Of a DNA stretch of 64,000 nucleotides, positions 25,715 to 33,728 are shown in pieces. The stretch's first letter is position 1. Every line of letters begins with the position of its first letter. Location: NCBI RefSeq assembly GCF_002312805.1, contig NZ_NMUA01000001.1, positions 332,975 through 396,974 of the forward strand, written 5' to 3'. This DNA comes from Sphingobium sp. D43FB. Lineage in GTDB: Bacteria > Pseudomonadota > Alphaproteobacteria > Sphingomonadales > Sphingomonadaceae. A program made the position numbers and the translations under genes. The notes below the pieces were generated by a model, which ran no database searches, had not been told where the DNA came from, and saw only the letters and a list, made by a program, of their open reading frames with translations.

Positions 25715-28429
25715 TCAGAATTTCTGCCCGAAGCGAATCCCGAAAAATTGCGGCTTGATCGTGAAGGTCCGCGCCGAGCCGGAACAGAAGTCGATCGAGC
25801 AGAAAGTGTTTTTCGTCAATTCGCCCCGCTTATCGAAGGCATTTTGCAGGAACAGCGTCAGGCTCCAGCTATCCTTCTTGATGCCACCGGAAAAATCGAA
25901 GCTGACAAAGCCCTTAGTATTGCCGAGCAGCGCATTGCTGGCGACGTTCAGATCCTGCGTCGCGCCGGTCTGATAGAGCGCTGCGCCCTGAATATAGGCG
26001 GCATAATCGCCCATATAGGTGTCGTAACGGATCGACGTCGTGCCCTTGAATTTGGGCTGGCGCGGCAGCCGGGTGCCATCGGCAGCGGCGACCTGGGGCG
26101 TGGGAGGGTCAGAGTCGGGCACGAATTCGCCCAACGTGCATGTCGACAATTGGGATATGCTCGATGTGTCGCGATCCAGCGCAAAGTTGCAGAAATTGCC
26201 CTTCAGCTTGCCGTCATTATACGCGCCGGAGGTCGAGAGCGTCACATTGCCGAGTTTCAAATCGGCATCATATTCGATGCCCTTCACCACGGCCTTGCCC
26301 GCATTGCCGGTCATGCCCGCGCCCTGCGCGCCGGATACGACAACGCCATATTGGATATTATTCCATTTTTCATAATAGACGGCGGCGTTGAAGCGGAAGA
26401 TGTTGTTCCACGTCGTCTTGACGCCCAGCTCGAAATTGGTGAGCGTTTCGGACTTGAACGGGGCCACATCCACCGGGCCGAAATTGCGGATGCGCAGGGG
26501 TCGGTTGAAGCCGCCGGGGCGGAAACCGGTCGAGTAATTGGCATAGACCATCTTGTCGGGCTGGAACTGCCAGTCGAGCGCGATCTTGTGCGTCTCGCCA
26601 TCCTCCTTGTAGCGCCCGGTCTGATCGGCTGCGCGGAAATTGGTATTGAGACATTGCAGGCGCTCGGCCGGAAGCGGCGTGGGGCAACCCATCTCGCCGG
26701 TCGGAACATAGACCGACGTAATGGTATTGGCCGCCGATCCCGCCACGCCCGCAAAGCCCTTCACCGCATAATCGGTCCAGAAATAGCGGATGCCGCCGGT
26801 GATCTTGAGCGTCGGGGTGATGTTGTAATGCCCCTCCGCAAAGATCGCGGTGTCATGGTAGAGCTGGTTCTGCTCGGTGATGTAGAAGCCGTCGCCCTTC
26901 ACCGCCTGCGTCCCCAATATCATCGTGCCAAGCGGGTTGCCGTTGGCATTGATGACGTTGCTGGTATCGAAGAAGGGATTGCCGTCTTCGTCATAATCTA
27001 TCCCATACATGCCTGGCACGCCGATCAGCCCGCCCGGCACATCGCCGCCACCGGTCTGGGTATAGCCCGTGATCGTATCCAGCCCGCGAATGGCATAATA
27101 GGTGTTCGTCTCGTTCTTCTGCCGCTGGTAGAAGGCACCGAACGTCACGTCGAAAGGCCATTCCTTGGGCGTCGAAATCCGCAATTCCTGCGTGAACTTG
27201 TTGCGATGCGTATCCGCATGATAATATTGCGTCGGGTCGATCAGCGAACATTGCTGTGCCGCGCCCGATCCGGTGCAATTGTCGAAAAACTGCAGATAGC
27301 TTTCATAGCCTGCGCCGAACCCGTCATAGGTGACGGTATAATAAGTATAATCGTTGAGCGTCCGGGTCCGGCGTTTGAAATAGCCGGTCGCCGATACGAC
27401 GTCCCAGTCGCCGATATGGCCATGGATGCTCAGCGCTGCCTGATACCAGCGATCATCGTTGCGGGTCTTGTCATAATCATGGACTTCCAGATCGCCGACG
27501 CGCGGGTCGAAACCGAAATAGCCATTAGCGACCTGCTTTTGCGCCGTGATTTCCGGGGTAATCGCCCAGCCATCGACGGGCTCCCACAGCAATTGCAGGC
27601 GGCCGCCAAATTCCTTGATCGTGTTATAATCATCCTTGGCGATGTCGCTATTGTCGAGATTGAAGAAGGTCGCCGGGTTATTGTCGCCCAGCGTATAGAC
27701 CGCCGGCGCGCCATTATTGAGCAGGCCGTTATTAGGTATATTATCGATATAGCCGCCATCGCGCCGATAATAGCCTATGGCGCGCACCGCCATCGTGTCG
27801 CTCAGCGGCACGTTGATATAGGATTCGAGCTGCCCGCCAAAATCGCCCTTGCCATATTTATTGGCCTCGACGTCATAGCCGAATTCGAACTTGTCGAGCT
27901 TAGGCTTGTTGGTGATCAGGCGGATCGTGCCCGCGAGCGACCCCGCGCCATAGAGCGTGCCCTGCGGCCCCGCCAGCGCCTCGACCCGCTCCAGGTCATA
28001 GGCATGAATGTCGGGAACTTCGGTGCCGGTGATTGGAATATCGTCCAGATAATAGCCGACCGATGCATAAGCGCCGCCCGCAGGCACGATGCCGCGGAAA
28101 AAGGCGGTATTGCGGCCTGGCCCAATGCCTTCGAACGAGACGGAGGGCAGCAGCGCGGCGAAATCGCTCAAGCCTTTCACCTGGCGCTCCGCCAGCGTCT
28201 CGGCACCCAGCGCCAGCATGGAGATCGGCACTTTCTGGATGCTCTGCGCGCTGCGCGTCGCGGTCACGACGATTTCGCTAAGGCCCGATGATGGATCGGC
28301 GGCGGCGGCCTCTGCCGGTGCTTCGGTCTGGGCAAAGGCTGGCGCCGCGAGCGCCAATTGCGTCAGGCATGTCGTAGCGCCCAGCGCGCACAAATTACGC
28401 ACTCGTCGCGAGCCAAATCTGATGGCCAT
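25715..28429 (-). CDS. TonB-dependent outer-membrane receptor
   Basis: A 904-residue outer-membrane transporter. The signal peptide ends at APAFA-Q (about residue 33). A TonB box-like EIVVTATR (about 52-59) is followed by the plug domain (KVPISMLALG, FRGIVPAGGAYASVGYYLDDIPITG, LEALAGPQGTLYGAGSLAGTIR). A 22-strand barrel ends in the C-terminal RFGQKF with terminal Phe. There is no N-terminal FecA-type signalling domain. The style is the large sphingomonad TonB receptor group. The substrate is unknown. It is divergent from the TPR-sulfotransferase gene, an arrangement often seen for such receptors, and it faces the amine dehydrogenase cluster, so it may import an amine-containing nutrient. Confidence 0.94.
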   Translation of the reverse strand: MAIRFGSRRVRNLCALGATTCLTQLALAAPAFAQTEAPAEAAAADPSSGLSEIVVTATRSAQSIQKVPISMLALGAETLAERQVKGLSDFAALLPSVSFEGIGPGRNTAFFRGIVPAGGAYASVGYYLDDIPITGTEVPDIHAYDLERVEALAGPQGTLYGAGSLAGTIRLITNKPKLDKFEFGYDVEANKYGKGDFGGQLESYINVPLSDTMAVRAIGYYRRDGGYIDNIPNNGLLNNGAPAVYTLGDNNPATFFNLDNSDIAKDDYNTIKEFGGRLQLLWEPVDGWAITPEITAQKQVANGYFGFDPRVGDLEVHDYDKTRNDDRWYQAALSIHGHIGDWDVVSATGYFKRRTRTLNDYTYYTVTYDGFGAGYESYLQFFDNCTGSGAAQQCSLIDPTQYYHADTHRNKFTQELRISTPKEWPFDVTFGAFYQRQKNETNTYYAIRGLDTITGYTQTGGGDVPGGLIGVPGMYGIDYDEDGNPFFDTSNVINANGNPLGTMILGTQAVKGDGFYITEQNQLYHDTAIFAEGHYNITPTLKITGGIRYFWTDYAVKGFAGVAGSAANTITSVYVPTGEMGCPTPLPAERLQCLNTNFRAADQTGRYKEDGETHKIALDWQFQPDKMVYANYSTGFRPGGFNRPLRIRNFGPVDVAPFKSETLTNFELGVKTTWNNIFRFNAAVYYEKWNNIQYGVVVSGAQGAGMTGNAGKAVVKGIEYDADLKLGNVTLSTSGAYNDGKLKGNFCNFALDRDTSSISQLSTCTLGEFVPDSDPPTPQVAAADGTRLPRQPKFKGTTSIRYDTYMGDYAAYIQGAALYQTGATQDLNVASNALLGNTKGFVSFDFSGGIKKDSWSLTLFLQNAFDKRGELTKNTFCSIDFCSGSARTFTIKPQFFGIRFGQKF

Positions 28430-28557
28430 GGATAGTCCCCCCTTATACGCGTTGCGTCATGGCCTCTCCCGTTGCAGTGCCCGGCGACCGGGTCTTAACC
28501 TTGCAAATCATGACATGCGCCTGCCTTCACCGCGCCGAAGACACGCAAAACCCCCTG

Positions 28558-28579
28558 CCCGAAAGACGCATCTTTCGGG
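28558..28579. promoter_or_regulatory. Perfect inverted repeat in the receptor/sulfotransferase divergent region
   Basis: CCCGAAAGA and TCTTTCGGG flank CGCA. It lies in the 367-base divergent region 28430-28796, 129 bases upstream of the receptor start and 217 bases upstream of the sulfotransferase start. No other gene is visible there. It may be an operator or an RNA hairpin; neither is proven. Confidence 0.4.
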
Positions 28580-28796
28580 GTCGCGGCCGAATAACGACCA
28601 CGCCGAACATGATATTTTTATGAGACAGTTCGCTCACGCAGCAATTCGAACGACTGTCCTAAATTGGATACTGCCACTCAGACGGGCGCTGTCAAGCGGG
28701 TGAAAACGCATTTTTTGAACTTTTATGACGCGCCCACTCGACGGCACGCTGCAATCGGCATAGCCTTTTGTGCAATCGCACAATTTTCGGGGTGCT

Positions 28797-30833
28797 ATGG
28801 GAAACGCGTCTGCCGCTGCCGCAACAGGCACCATCGAATCTGCACTGGCGCAGATTGCCGGTCTGGTCGAAACGCGCCCCGATCTCGCGGTGACGCAGGC
28901 GCAAGCCCTCCTCGCCCGAACCGGTGGCCTGCCGCAGGCGGAACTGCTCGCCTGCCAGGCGTTGCGGCATCTGGGCCGACCCGAAGACGCCCTGCCCCGC
29001 CTTGCCGCTCTTGGCCGCATATATCCGCGCATCCCCGCCATCGGGTGGGAATTGGCCCAGGCCGCCGAAGCAGCAGGCGATACCGCCCAAGCCATCGCCG
29101 CACTGGAAGCGCTGACCCGCCAGCAGCCCTCAGTCGCGGGCGGCTGGTTCCTGCTCGCCCGGCTGTTGCGCATGGTAGGCCGCGAAACGGAGGCCTGGCG
29201 TGCCGACCTGTCGGGCATCCACGCCTCGTCGCGCGACCGCGACCTGCTGGAAGCCGCGATCGCGATGAACGAAGCCCGGTTGGACGATGCCGAAGCGATC
29301 CTTGTCACGCGGATCGACCGCCTGCCCGATGACGCCGCCGCCAGCCGCCTGCTGGGCGAAGTCTGCTGGCGGCGCGGCGACATGAGCCGGGCGCTGGCGC
29401 TGGTCGAGCGCGCCGTCGGGCTGGCCCCCGGCTTCGATCTGGCGCGCGATTTCCTGATCCGGCTGCTGCTCCAGAACAACCGCCTGCCCGACGCGCTGGC
29501 CCATGCCGAGATATTGGAGAGGTCGCCGCTCAAAAATCCCGGCTACGCGCTGATCAAGGCATCGGTGCTGGTGCGGCTGGGCGATCAGGATGGCGCGCGG
29601 GCCATTTACGAACGCCTACTCGCGGATCAGCCCGACCAGCCACAGGTCTGGCAGAATCTCGGCCACGCCTTGAAGACGCTCGGCAAACAGGCCGATGCCG
29701 TCCACGCCTATCGCCAGGCAGTTCGCTATCGCCCGACCATGGGCGAAGCCTGGTGGAGCCTCGCCAACCTCAAGACCGTCAGGTTCGACGCGCAGGACAT
29801 TGCGGCGATGGAGCAGGCGCTTGCGTCGCTGGAGCCGGAGGCGGCGGACGGACAGGAGGATATTTTCCACCTCCATTTCTCGCTCGGCAAGGCGTTCGAG
29901 GATGCGGCCGATTATGCCGCCGCCTTCCGCCATTATGATGCGGGCAATCGCCTGCGCCGGACGATGGTGCGCCATGATGCCGACGAATTTTCCGCCGAAG
30001 TGCGCGCCGTCGCCACCACCTTCACCGCGCCTTTCATCGCCGCGCGGGGTGCTGGCGGTTGCCCCGCACCCGACCCGATCTTCATCGTCGGCCTGCCCCG
30101 CTCCGGCTCCACCCTGATCGAGCAGATCCTTTCCTGCCACAACCAGGTCGAAGGCACGATGGAACTGCCCGACATGATGGTGATCGCCAGCCGCCTGCAA
30201 TCGCGCGTGGATGACAGCGAATTTCCTGATTTCGCCTCTATGGTCGCCGCGCTCACCCCCGCCGACCGGCTACGCCTGGGCGAGGAATATATCGAGGGCA
30301 CGCGCGTCCATCGCCACAGTGCCAAGCCGCATTTCATCGACAAGATGCCCAATAATTGGCAGCATGTCGGCCTGATCCAATTGATCCTGCCCAACGCGAA
30401 AATCATCGACGCGCGTCGCCATCCGATGGGCTGCTGTCTGTCAGGCTGGAAGCAGCATTTCGCGCGCGGCCAGGCCTTCACCTATGATCTGACCGACATC
30501 GGCCGCTATTATCGCGACTATGTGGCGCTGATGACCGCTTATGACGCAGCCGCACCGGGGCGCGTCCATCGGCTGATCTACGAACAGATGGTCGCCGACA
30601 TGCCGGGCGAGGTCGATCGGCTGCTGACCTATCTCAGCCTGCCGTTCGAAGCGCCATGCCTGGACTTCTGGCGCAGCGACCGCGCGGTGCGCACCGCCAG
30701 TTCCGAACAGGTGCGCCAGCCCATCTATGCCGATGGCGTCGATCATTGGCGGCGCTTCGAACCCTGGCTTGGCCCCTTGGCCGATGCGCTGGGGCCGCTG
30801 GTCACGACCTATCGCGATCCACCGCCGCTATAG
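28797..30833 (+). CDS. Tetratricopeptide-repeat sulfotransferase family protein
   Basis: A 678-residue two-domain protein. About 400 N-terminal residues are TPR-like helical repeats (for example AWRADLSGI, PQVWQNLGHALKTLGKQADAVHAYRQA). The C-terminal domain is a PAPS-dependent sulfotransferase of the tyrosylprotein/Sulfotransfer_3 type. It has a 5'-phosphosulfate loop FIVGLPRSGSTLIEQIL and a 3'-phosphate-binding region RHPMGCCLSGWKQHFARGQ. ATG 28797 (MGNASAAAAT) is preferred over a GTG at 28770 because CGGGG lies 7 bases before it. No signal peptide. It is divergent from the TonB receptor. Its acceptor could be a protein or peptide; nothing adjacent identifies it. Confidence 0.88.
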   Translation: MGNASAAAATGTIESALAQIAGLVETRPDLAVTQAQALLARTGGLPQAELLACQALRHLGRPEDALPRLAALGRIYPRIPAIGWELAQAAEAAGDTAQAIAALEALTRQQPSVAGGWFLLARLLRMVGRETEAWRADLSGIHASSRDRDLLEAAIAMNEARLDDAEAILVTRIDRLPDDAAASRLLGEVCWRRGDMSRALALVERAVGLAPGFDLARDFLIRLLLQNNRLPDALAHAEILERSPLKNPGYALIKASVLVRLGDQDGARAIYERLLADQPDQPQVWQNLGHALKTLGKQADAVHAYRQAVRYRPTMGEAWWSLANLKTVRFDAQDIAAMEQALASLEPEAADGQEDIFHLHFSLGKAFEDAADYAAAFRHYDAGNRLRRTMVRHDADEFSAEVRAVATTFTAPFIAARGAGGCPAPDPIFIVGLPRSGSTLIEQILSCHNQVEGTMELPDMMVIASRLQSRVDDSEFPDFASMVAALTPADRLRLGEEYIEGTRVHRHSAKPHFIDKMPNNWQHVGLIQLILPNAKIIDARRHPMGCCLSGWKQHFARGQAFTYDLTDIGRYYRDYVALMTAYDAAAPGRVHRLIYEQMVADMPGEVDRLLTYLSLPFEAPCLDFWRSDRAVRTASSEQVRQPIYADGVDHWRRFEPWLGPLADALGPLVTTYRDPPPL

Positions 30834-31217
30834 TATCCGCGCGAAGCCCGCGACGCCCTGAGCCGTCATGCCTTTATCCGCCACCGACGGCAGTGGGGGG
30901 AGCAGCCTCTCGGCCGTGCCATCGCCCGCGAATATCGCCTCGATCGTGCGGACGCACAGCGCCACGCCATCGTCGGCAAGCATGTACCAGACCTGCTTGG
31001 CCTCCTTGCGGTTCTGCACCAGGTCGGCGCGGCGCAGTTCGGCCAGTTGCTGGCTGAGCGCGGGCTGGCCGATGCCGGTGATCTCGGCGATCTCGCCGAC
31101 ATTGCGTTCGCCGCGCAGCAGGCAGGACAGGATCATCAACCGCTGCGGCTGGGCGAAGACCTTGATCTTTTCAGCGGCCAACGCCGCGGCATCGCGATCG
31201 ACATAGAGCGCGCTCAT
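30828..31217 (-). CDS. ArsR-family regulator, BigR/SqrR-like
   Basis: A 129-residue winged-helix repressor (core VGEIAEITGIGQPALSQQLAELRRADLV, about 40-67; here given by position and the core ITGIGQPALSQQL). The context is sulfide detoxification, where BigR/SqrR regulators sense persulfides by linking two cysteines. The first cysteine, in LMILSC (Cys32), is near the expected place. The only other one, Cys88 in VALCVRTIEAIF, is about a helix turn or two earlier than in SqrR. So sensing is plausible but not a clean motif match. It overlaps the peroxiredoxin gene stop as ATGA and is translated with it. The probable operator lies at 31897-31919. Confidence 0.82.
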   Translation of the reverse strand: MSALYVDRDAAALAAEKIKVFAQPQRLMILSCLLRGERNVGEIAEITGIGQPALSQQLAELRRADLVQNRKEAKQVWYMLADDGVALCVRTIEAIFAGDGTAERLLPPLPSVADKGMTAQGVAGFARIL

Positions 31218-31837
31218 GTGGATGCCTCGAACCGGCAGAACCAGTCGGGTGCCGCATCGCTCCCGTCGGCGGCGGGCAGCAATAGCGGCTGACCGTCCGT
31301 CCAGCCTTCGGGCGTCAGGTGGCTTGCGCCATCGACCCGCTGCAGCGCGCGCAACAGGCGCAGCATCTCGTCCACCGAGCGACCGACATTATGCGGATAG
31401 CAGGTCGTTGCGCGGATGACCCCCTGCGGATCGATGAAGAAGGTAGAGCGCATGGCCACGCTGTCGACGGCGGCGTCATCAATCATGCCATAGGCGCGGC
31501 CTACCGCCATGCTCGGGTCTTCGATGATGGGAAAGTCGATTCCCACGTCGAACAGATCGCGCAACGCACGAACCCAGGCGATATGGGCGTAGAGGCTGTC
31601 CACCGACAGGCCCACCAGCCTGCAATCGAGCGCGTCGAAATCCGCCTGCCGCCGCGCCAGCGCGGCGAATTCGGTGCTGCATACCGGCGTGAAATCGGCG
31701 GGGTGCGAAAAGAAGATCACCCATTGGCCACGCAACGCCGAGAGTTGAAAATCGCCCTTGGTCGATCGGGCGCGGAAATCGGGGGCCATGTCGCCGATCC
31801 GCACCGGCCGCCGTCCATCTGTCATCACTTCGCTCAT
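31214..31837 (-). CDS. 1-Cys type peroxiredoxin (Prx6-like)
   Basis: A 207-residue thiol peroxidase. The active site is Cys53 in HPADFTPVCSTEF. The C-terminal part has the longer dimerisation extension of the Prx6 group and no obvious resolving cysteine position. The start chosen is ATG 31837 (MSEVMTDG) with AGGA eight bases upstream; the next in-frame upstream codon region lacks an RBS. It heads a two-gene unit with the ArsR regulator and is divergent from the persulfide dioxygenase. In this setting it may reduce organic or sulfur-derived peroxides or persulfides. Confidence 0.9.
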   Translation of the reverse strand: MSEVMTDGRRPVRIGDMAPDFRARSTKGDFQLSALRGQWVIFFSHPADFTPVCSTEFAALARRQADFDALDCRLVGLSVDSLYAHIAWVRALRDLFDVGIDFPIIEDPSMAVGRAYGMIDDAAVDSVAMRSTFFIDPQGVIRATTCYPHNVGRSVDEMLRLLRALQRVDGASHLTPEGWTDGQPLLLPAADGSDAAPDWFCRFEAST

Positions 31838-31896
31838 GCTGCCGTCCTGCAATTCTGGCTATCCCAAGGCAACCCCTTGACGACCTCTATCTAGAC

Positions 31897-31919
31897 ATAT
31901 ACATTATTCATGTAAATAT
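31897..31919. promoter_or_regulatory. AT-rich dyad, likely operator of the ArsR regulator
   Basis: ATATACAT and ATGTAAATAT flank TATTC, forming an imperfect dyad in the 101-base divergent region between peroxiredoxin and persulfide dioxygenase. BigR/SqrR operators are AT-rich dyads of this sort. It would control both directions. Confidence 0.6.
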
Positions 31920-31938
31920 GAAACTAAAGGAGAGTCGC

Positions 31939-32856
31939 ATGTCCGACCCCGCACTGACCAGAGCCCAGACGCAGATCCTCGCCGCTCGCGAAGGCGTGCC
32001 CGTGATCAAGGCCTTTTTCGATCCGCCGACCTTCACCGTGACCTATGTCGTGCATGATGCGCAGACGCGCCGCGCCGCCGTGATCGACAGCGTGATGACC
32101 TATGACCCCGCCTCCGGCCGCACGAATGTCGCGTCCGCCGATCCGGTGATCGCCTATGTCGAGGCCGAAGGACTGACCGTCGATTGGCATCTGGAAACCC
32201 ATGCCCATGCCGACCATCTCTCGGCCGCCCCCTATCTCCAGCAGAAGCTGGGCGGGAAGATCGCGATCGGCGCGCATATCTGCGAAGTGCAGCATATGTT
32301 CGGCAAGCTGTTCAACGTCGGCGCGGAATTTCCGCGCGACGGATCGGACTTCGACCATCTGTGGGCCGATGGCGACAGTTTCGCGATCGGCACCCTGTCG
32401 GTCACGGTGCTGCATGTGCCGGGCCACACCCCGGCCTGCGTTGCCTATGTGATCGGCGATGCGGTGTTCGTGGGCGATACCATGTTCATGCCCGATTATG
32501 GCACCGCCCGCGCCGACTTCCCCGGCGGCGACGCCCGCACCTTGTTCCGCTCGATGCGCCGATTGCTGGAACTGCCGCCCGAAACCCGGCTCTTCCTGTG
32601 CCACGACTATCTGCCCGAAGGCCGCGACCATTATGTCTGGGAAACGACCGTGGCGGACCAGCGCCGGGCCAATATCCACGCCCATGACGGCATAACCGAA
32701 GACGAATTCGTCGCGATGCGTGAAGCGCGCGACCGCACGCTGGACATGCCGCGCCTCATCCTGCCCTCGGTGCAGGTCAATATGCGCGCGGGCCACCTGC
32801 CGGTCGCCGAGGATAATGGCGTTGCCTATCTCAAGATCCCGGTGAACCAGCTATGA
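31939..32856 (+). CDS. Persulfide dioxygenase-like metallo-beta-lactamase fold protein
   Basis: A 305-residue MBL-fold enzyme of the ETHE1/Blh type, oxidising glutathione persulfide to sulfite. The metal motif is [10 protein letters not shown] (H-x-H-x-D-H). Further metal ligands are seen in [25 protein letters not shown] and LFLCHDYLP. The C-terminal region ([24 protein letters not shown]) is that of bacterial type II persulfide dioxygenases. ATG 31939 follows AAAGGAGAG. It overlaps the next gene by four bases. It is the first gene of the rightward sulfide operon, which also supplies SQR and a sulfite exporter. Confidence 0.93.
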   Translation: MSDPALTRAQTQILAAREGVPVIKAFFDPPTFTVTYVVHDAQTRRAAVIDSVMTYDPASGRTNVASADPVIAYVEAEGLTVDWHLETHAHADHLSAAPYLQQKLGGKIAIGAHICEVQHMFGKLFNVGAEFPRDGSDFDHLWADGDSFAIGTLSVTVLHVPGHTPACVAYVIGDAVFVGDTMFMPDYGTARADFPGGDARTLFRSMRRLLELPPETRLFLCHDYLPEGRDHYVWETTVADQRRANIHAHDGITEDEFVAMREARDRTLDMPRLILPSVQVNMRAGHLPVAEDNGVAYLKIPVNQL

Positions 32857-33290
32857 TCCCCGGCTTTCCCGATGCGCAGCCGGTGGCGGGAATCATCGGC
32901 GGGCTGATGATCGGCGTGGCGGCGGCGATCATGCTGCTCGGCCTCGGCCGGATCGCGGGCGTCAGCGGGCTTGCGGCGCGGGCCGTTGGCTTCACGCAGG
33001 GCGGCGCACCGCGCAGCGTCGCCATCGCCTTCATCCTTGGCCTGCCATTGGGTGCGCTGGTCGTGGCGCTGCTGTCAGGCGGCGTCCCGGCCAGCTACCC
33101 CGCGCCCGGCCTGCTGATCTTTGCCGGCCTGATCGTCGGGTATGGCACGCGGCTCGGATCAGGCTGCACCAGCGGCCATGGCGTATGCGGCGTATCGCGC
33201 CTGTCGCGCCGCTCGCTCACCGCCACCGCTTTGTTCATGGGCAGCGGCTTTGCCACCGTGGCGATCCTCCGTTTGGCGGGGCTTTTGTGA
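32853..33290 (+). CDS. YeeE/YedE-type sulfur transport protein, first half
   Basis: A 145-residue membrane protein with about four helices. It shows the conserved cysteine segment GSGCTSGHGVCGVSRLSRRS near residues 107-125 (core CTSGHGVCG). It starts in an ATGA overlap with the dioxygenase and ends in a TGATG overlap with the second half. Paired small YeeE proteins equal one full-length transporter for thiosulfate-like sulfur species or persulfide sulfur. Role inferred from context. Confidence 0.9.
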   Translation: MIPGFPDAQPVAGIIGGLMIGVAAAIMLLGLGRIAGVSGLAARAVGFTQGGAPRSVAIAFILGLPLGALVVALLSGGVPASYPAPGLLIFAGLIVGYGTRLGSGCTSGHGVCGVSRLSRRSLTATALFMGSGFATVAILRLAGLL

Positions 33291-33700
33291 TGCGGATCAT
33301 CCTTGCGCTACTGTCCGGTTCGCTGTTCGGCGCAGGCCTTGTTCTGTCGGGCATGGCCGATCCGATGCGGGTGCGCGCCTTTCTCGACCTGTTGGGACCA
33401 TGGGATCCGACGCTGGCCTTCGTCATGGGCGGCGCGATGATCCCGATGGCGCTCGCCTGGATGGTGCAGAAGCGGATCGAGCGCCCCATCGCCGATCAGC
33501 AGTTCAACCTGCCCGAAACACGCGGGATCGACGGGAAGCTCGCGCTCGGCGCGATCCTGTTCGGCATCGGCTGGGGCATAGGCGGCCTATGCCCCGGCCC
33601 CGCCCTCGCCAGCCTGGCGCTCGCCCCGGCGGCGGTCGCTCCGTTCGTGCTGGCCATGCTGGGCGGCATGGCGCTGCACCGCGTCACGTCAAGACCATAA
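33290..33700 (+). CDS. YeeE/YedE-type sulfur transport protein, second half
   Basis: A 136-residue membrane protein with about four helices, including GAGLVLSGMADPMRV and a cysteine in GIGGLCPGPAL, the typical DUF6691 pattern. ATG 33290 overlaps the previous stop (TGATG). With its partner it probably forms one channel for a reduced sulfur compound. The next gene has its own strong RBS. Confidence 0.9.
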   Translation: MRIILALLSGSLFGAGLVLSGMADPMRVRAFLDLLGPWDPTLAFVMGGAMIPMALAWMVQKRIERPIADQQFNLPETRGIDGKLALGAILFGIGWGIGGLCPGPALASLALAPAAVAPFVLAMLGGMALHRVTSRP

Positions 33701-33728
33701 CCGGCACGCCGGACCAAGGAGGATCATC

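Noticed and set aside
25748..28291. An 847-codon open frame on the plus strand
   Set aside because: It is exactly antisense to the TonB receptor gene and has no recognisable domain; stop codons are simply rare in that frame.
28634..29533. A 299-codon minus-strand open frame
   Set aside because: Antisense to the TPR region of the sulfotransferase; Ser/Arg-rich with no domain.
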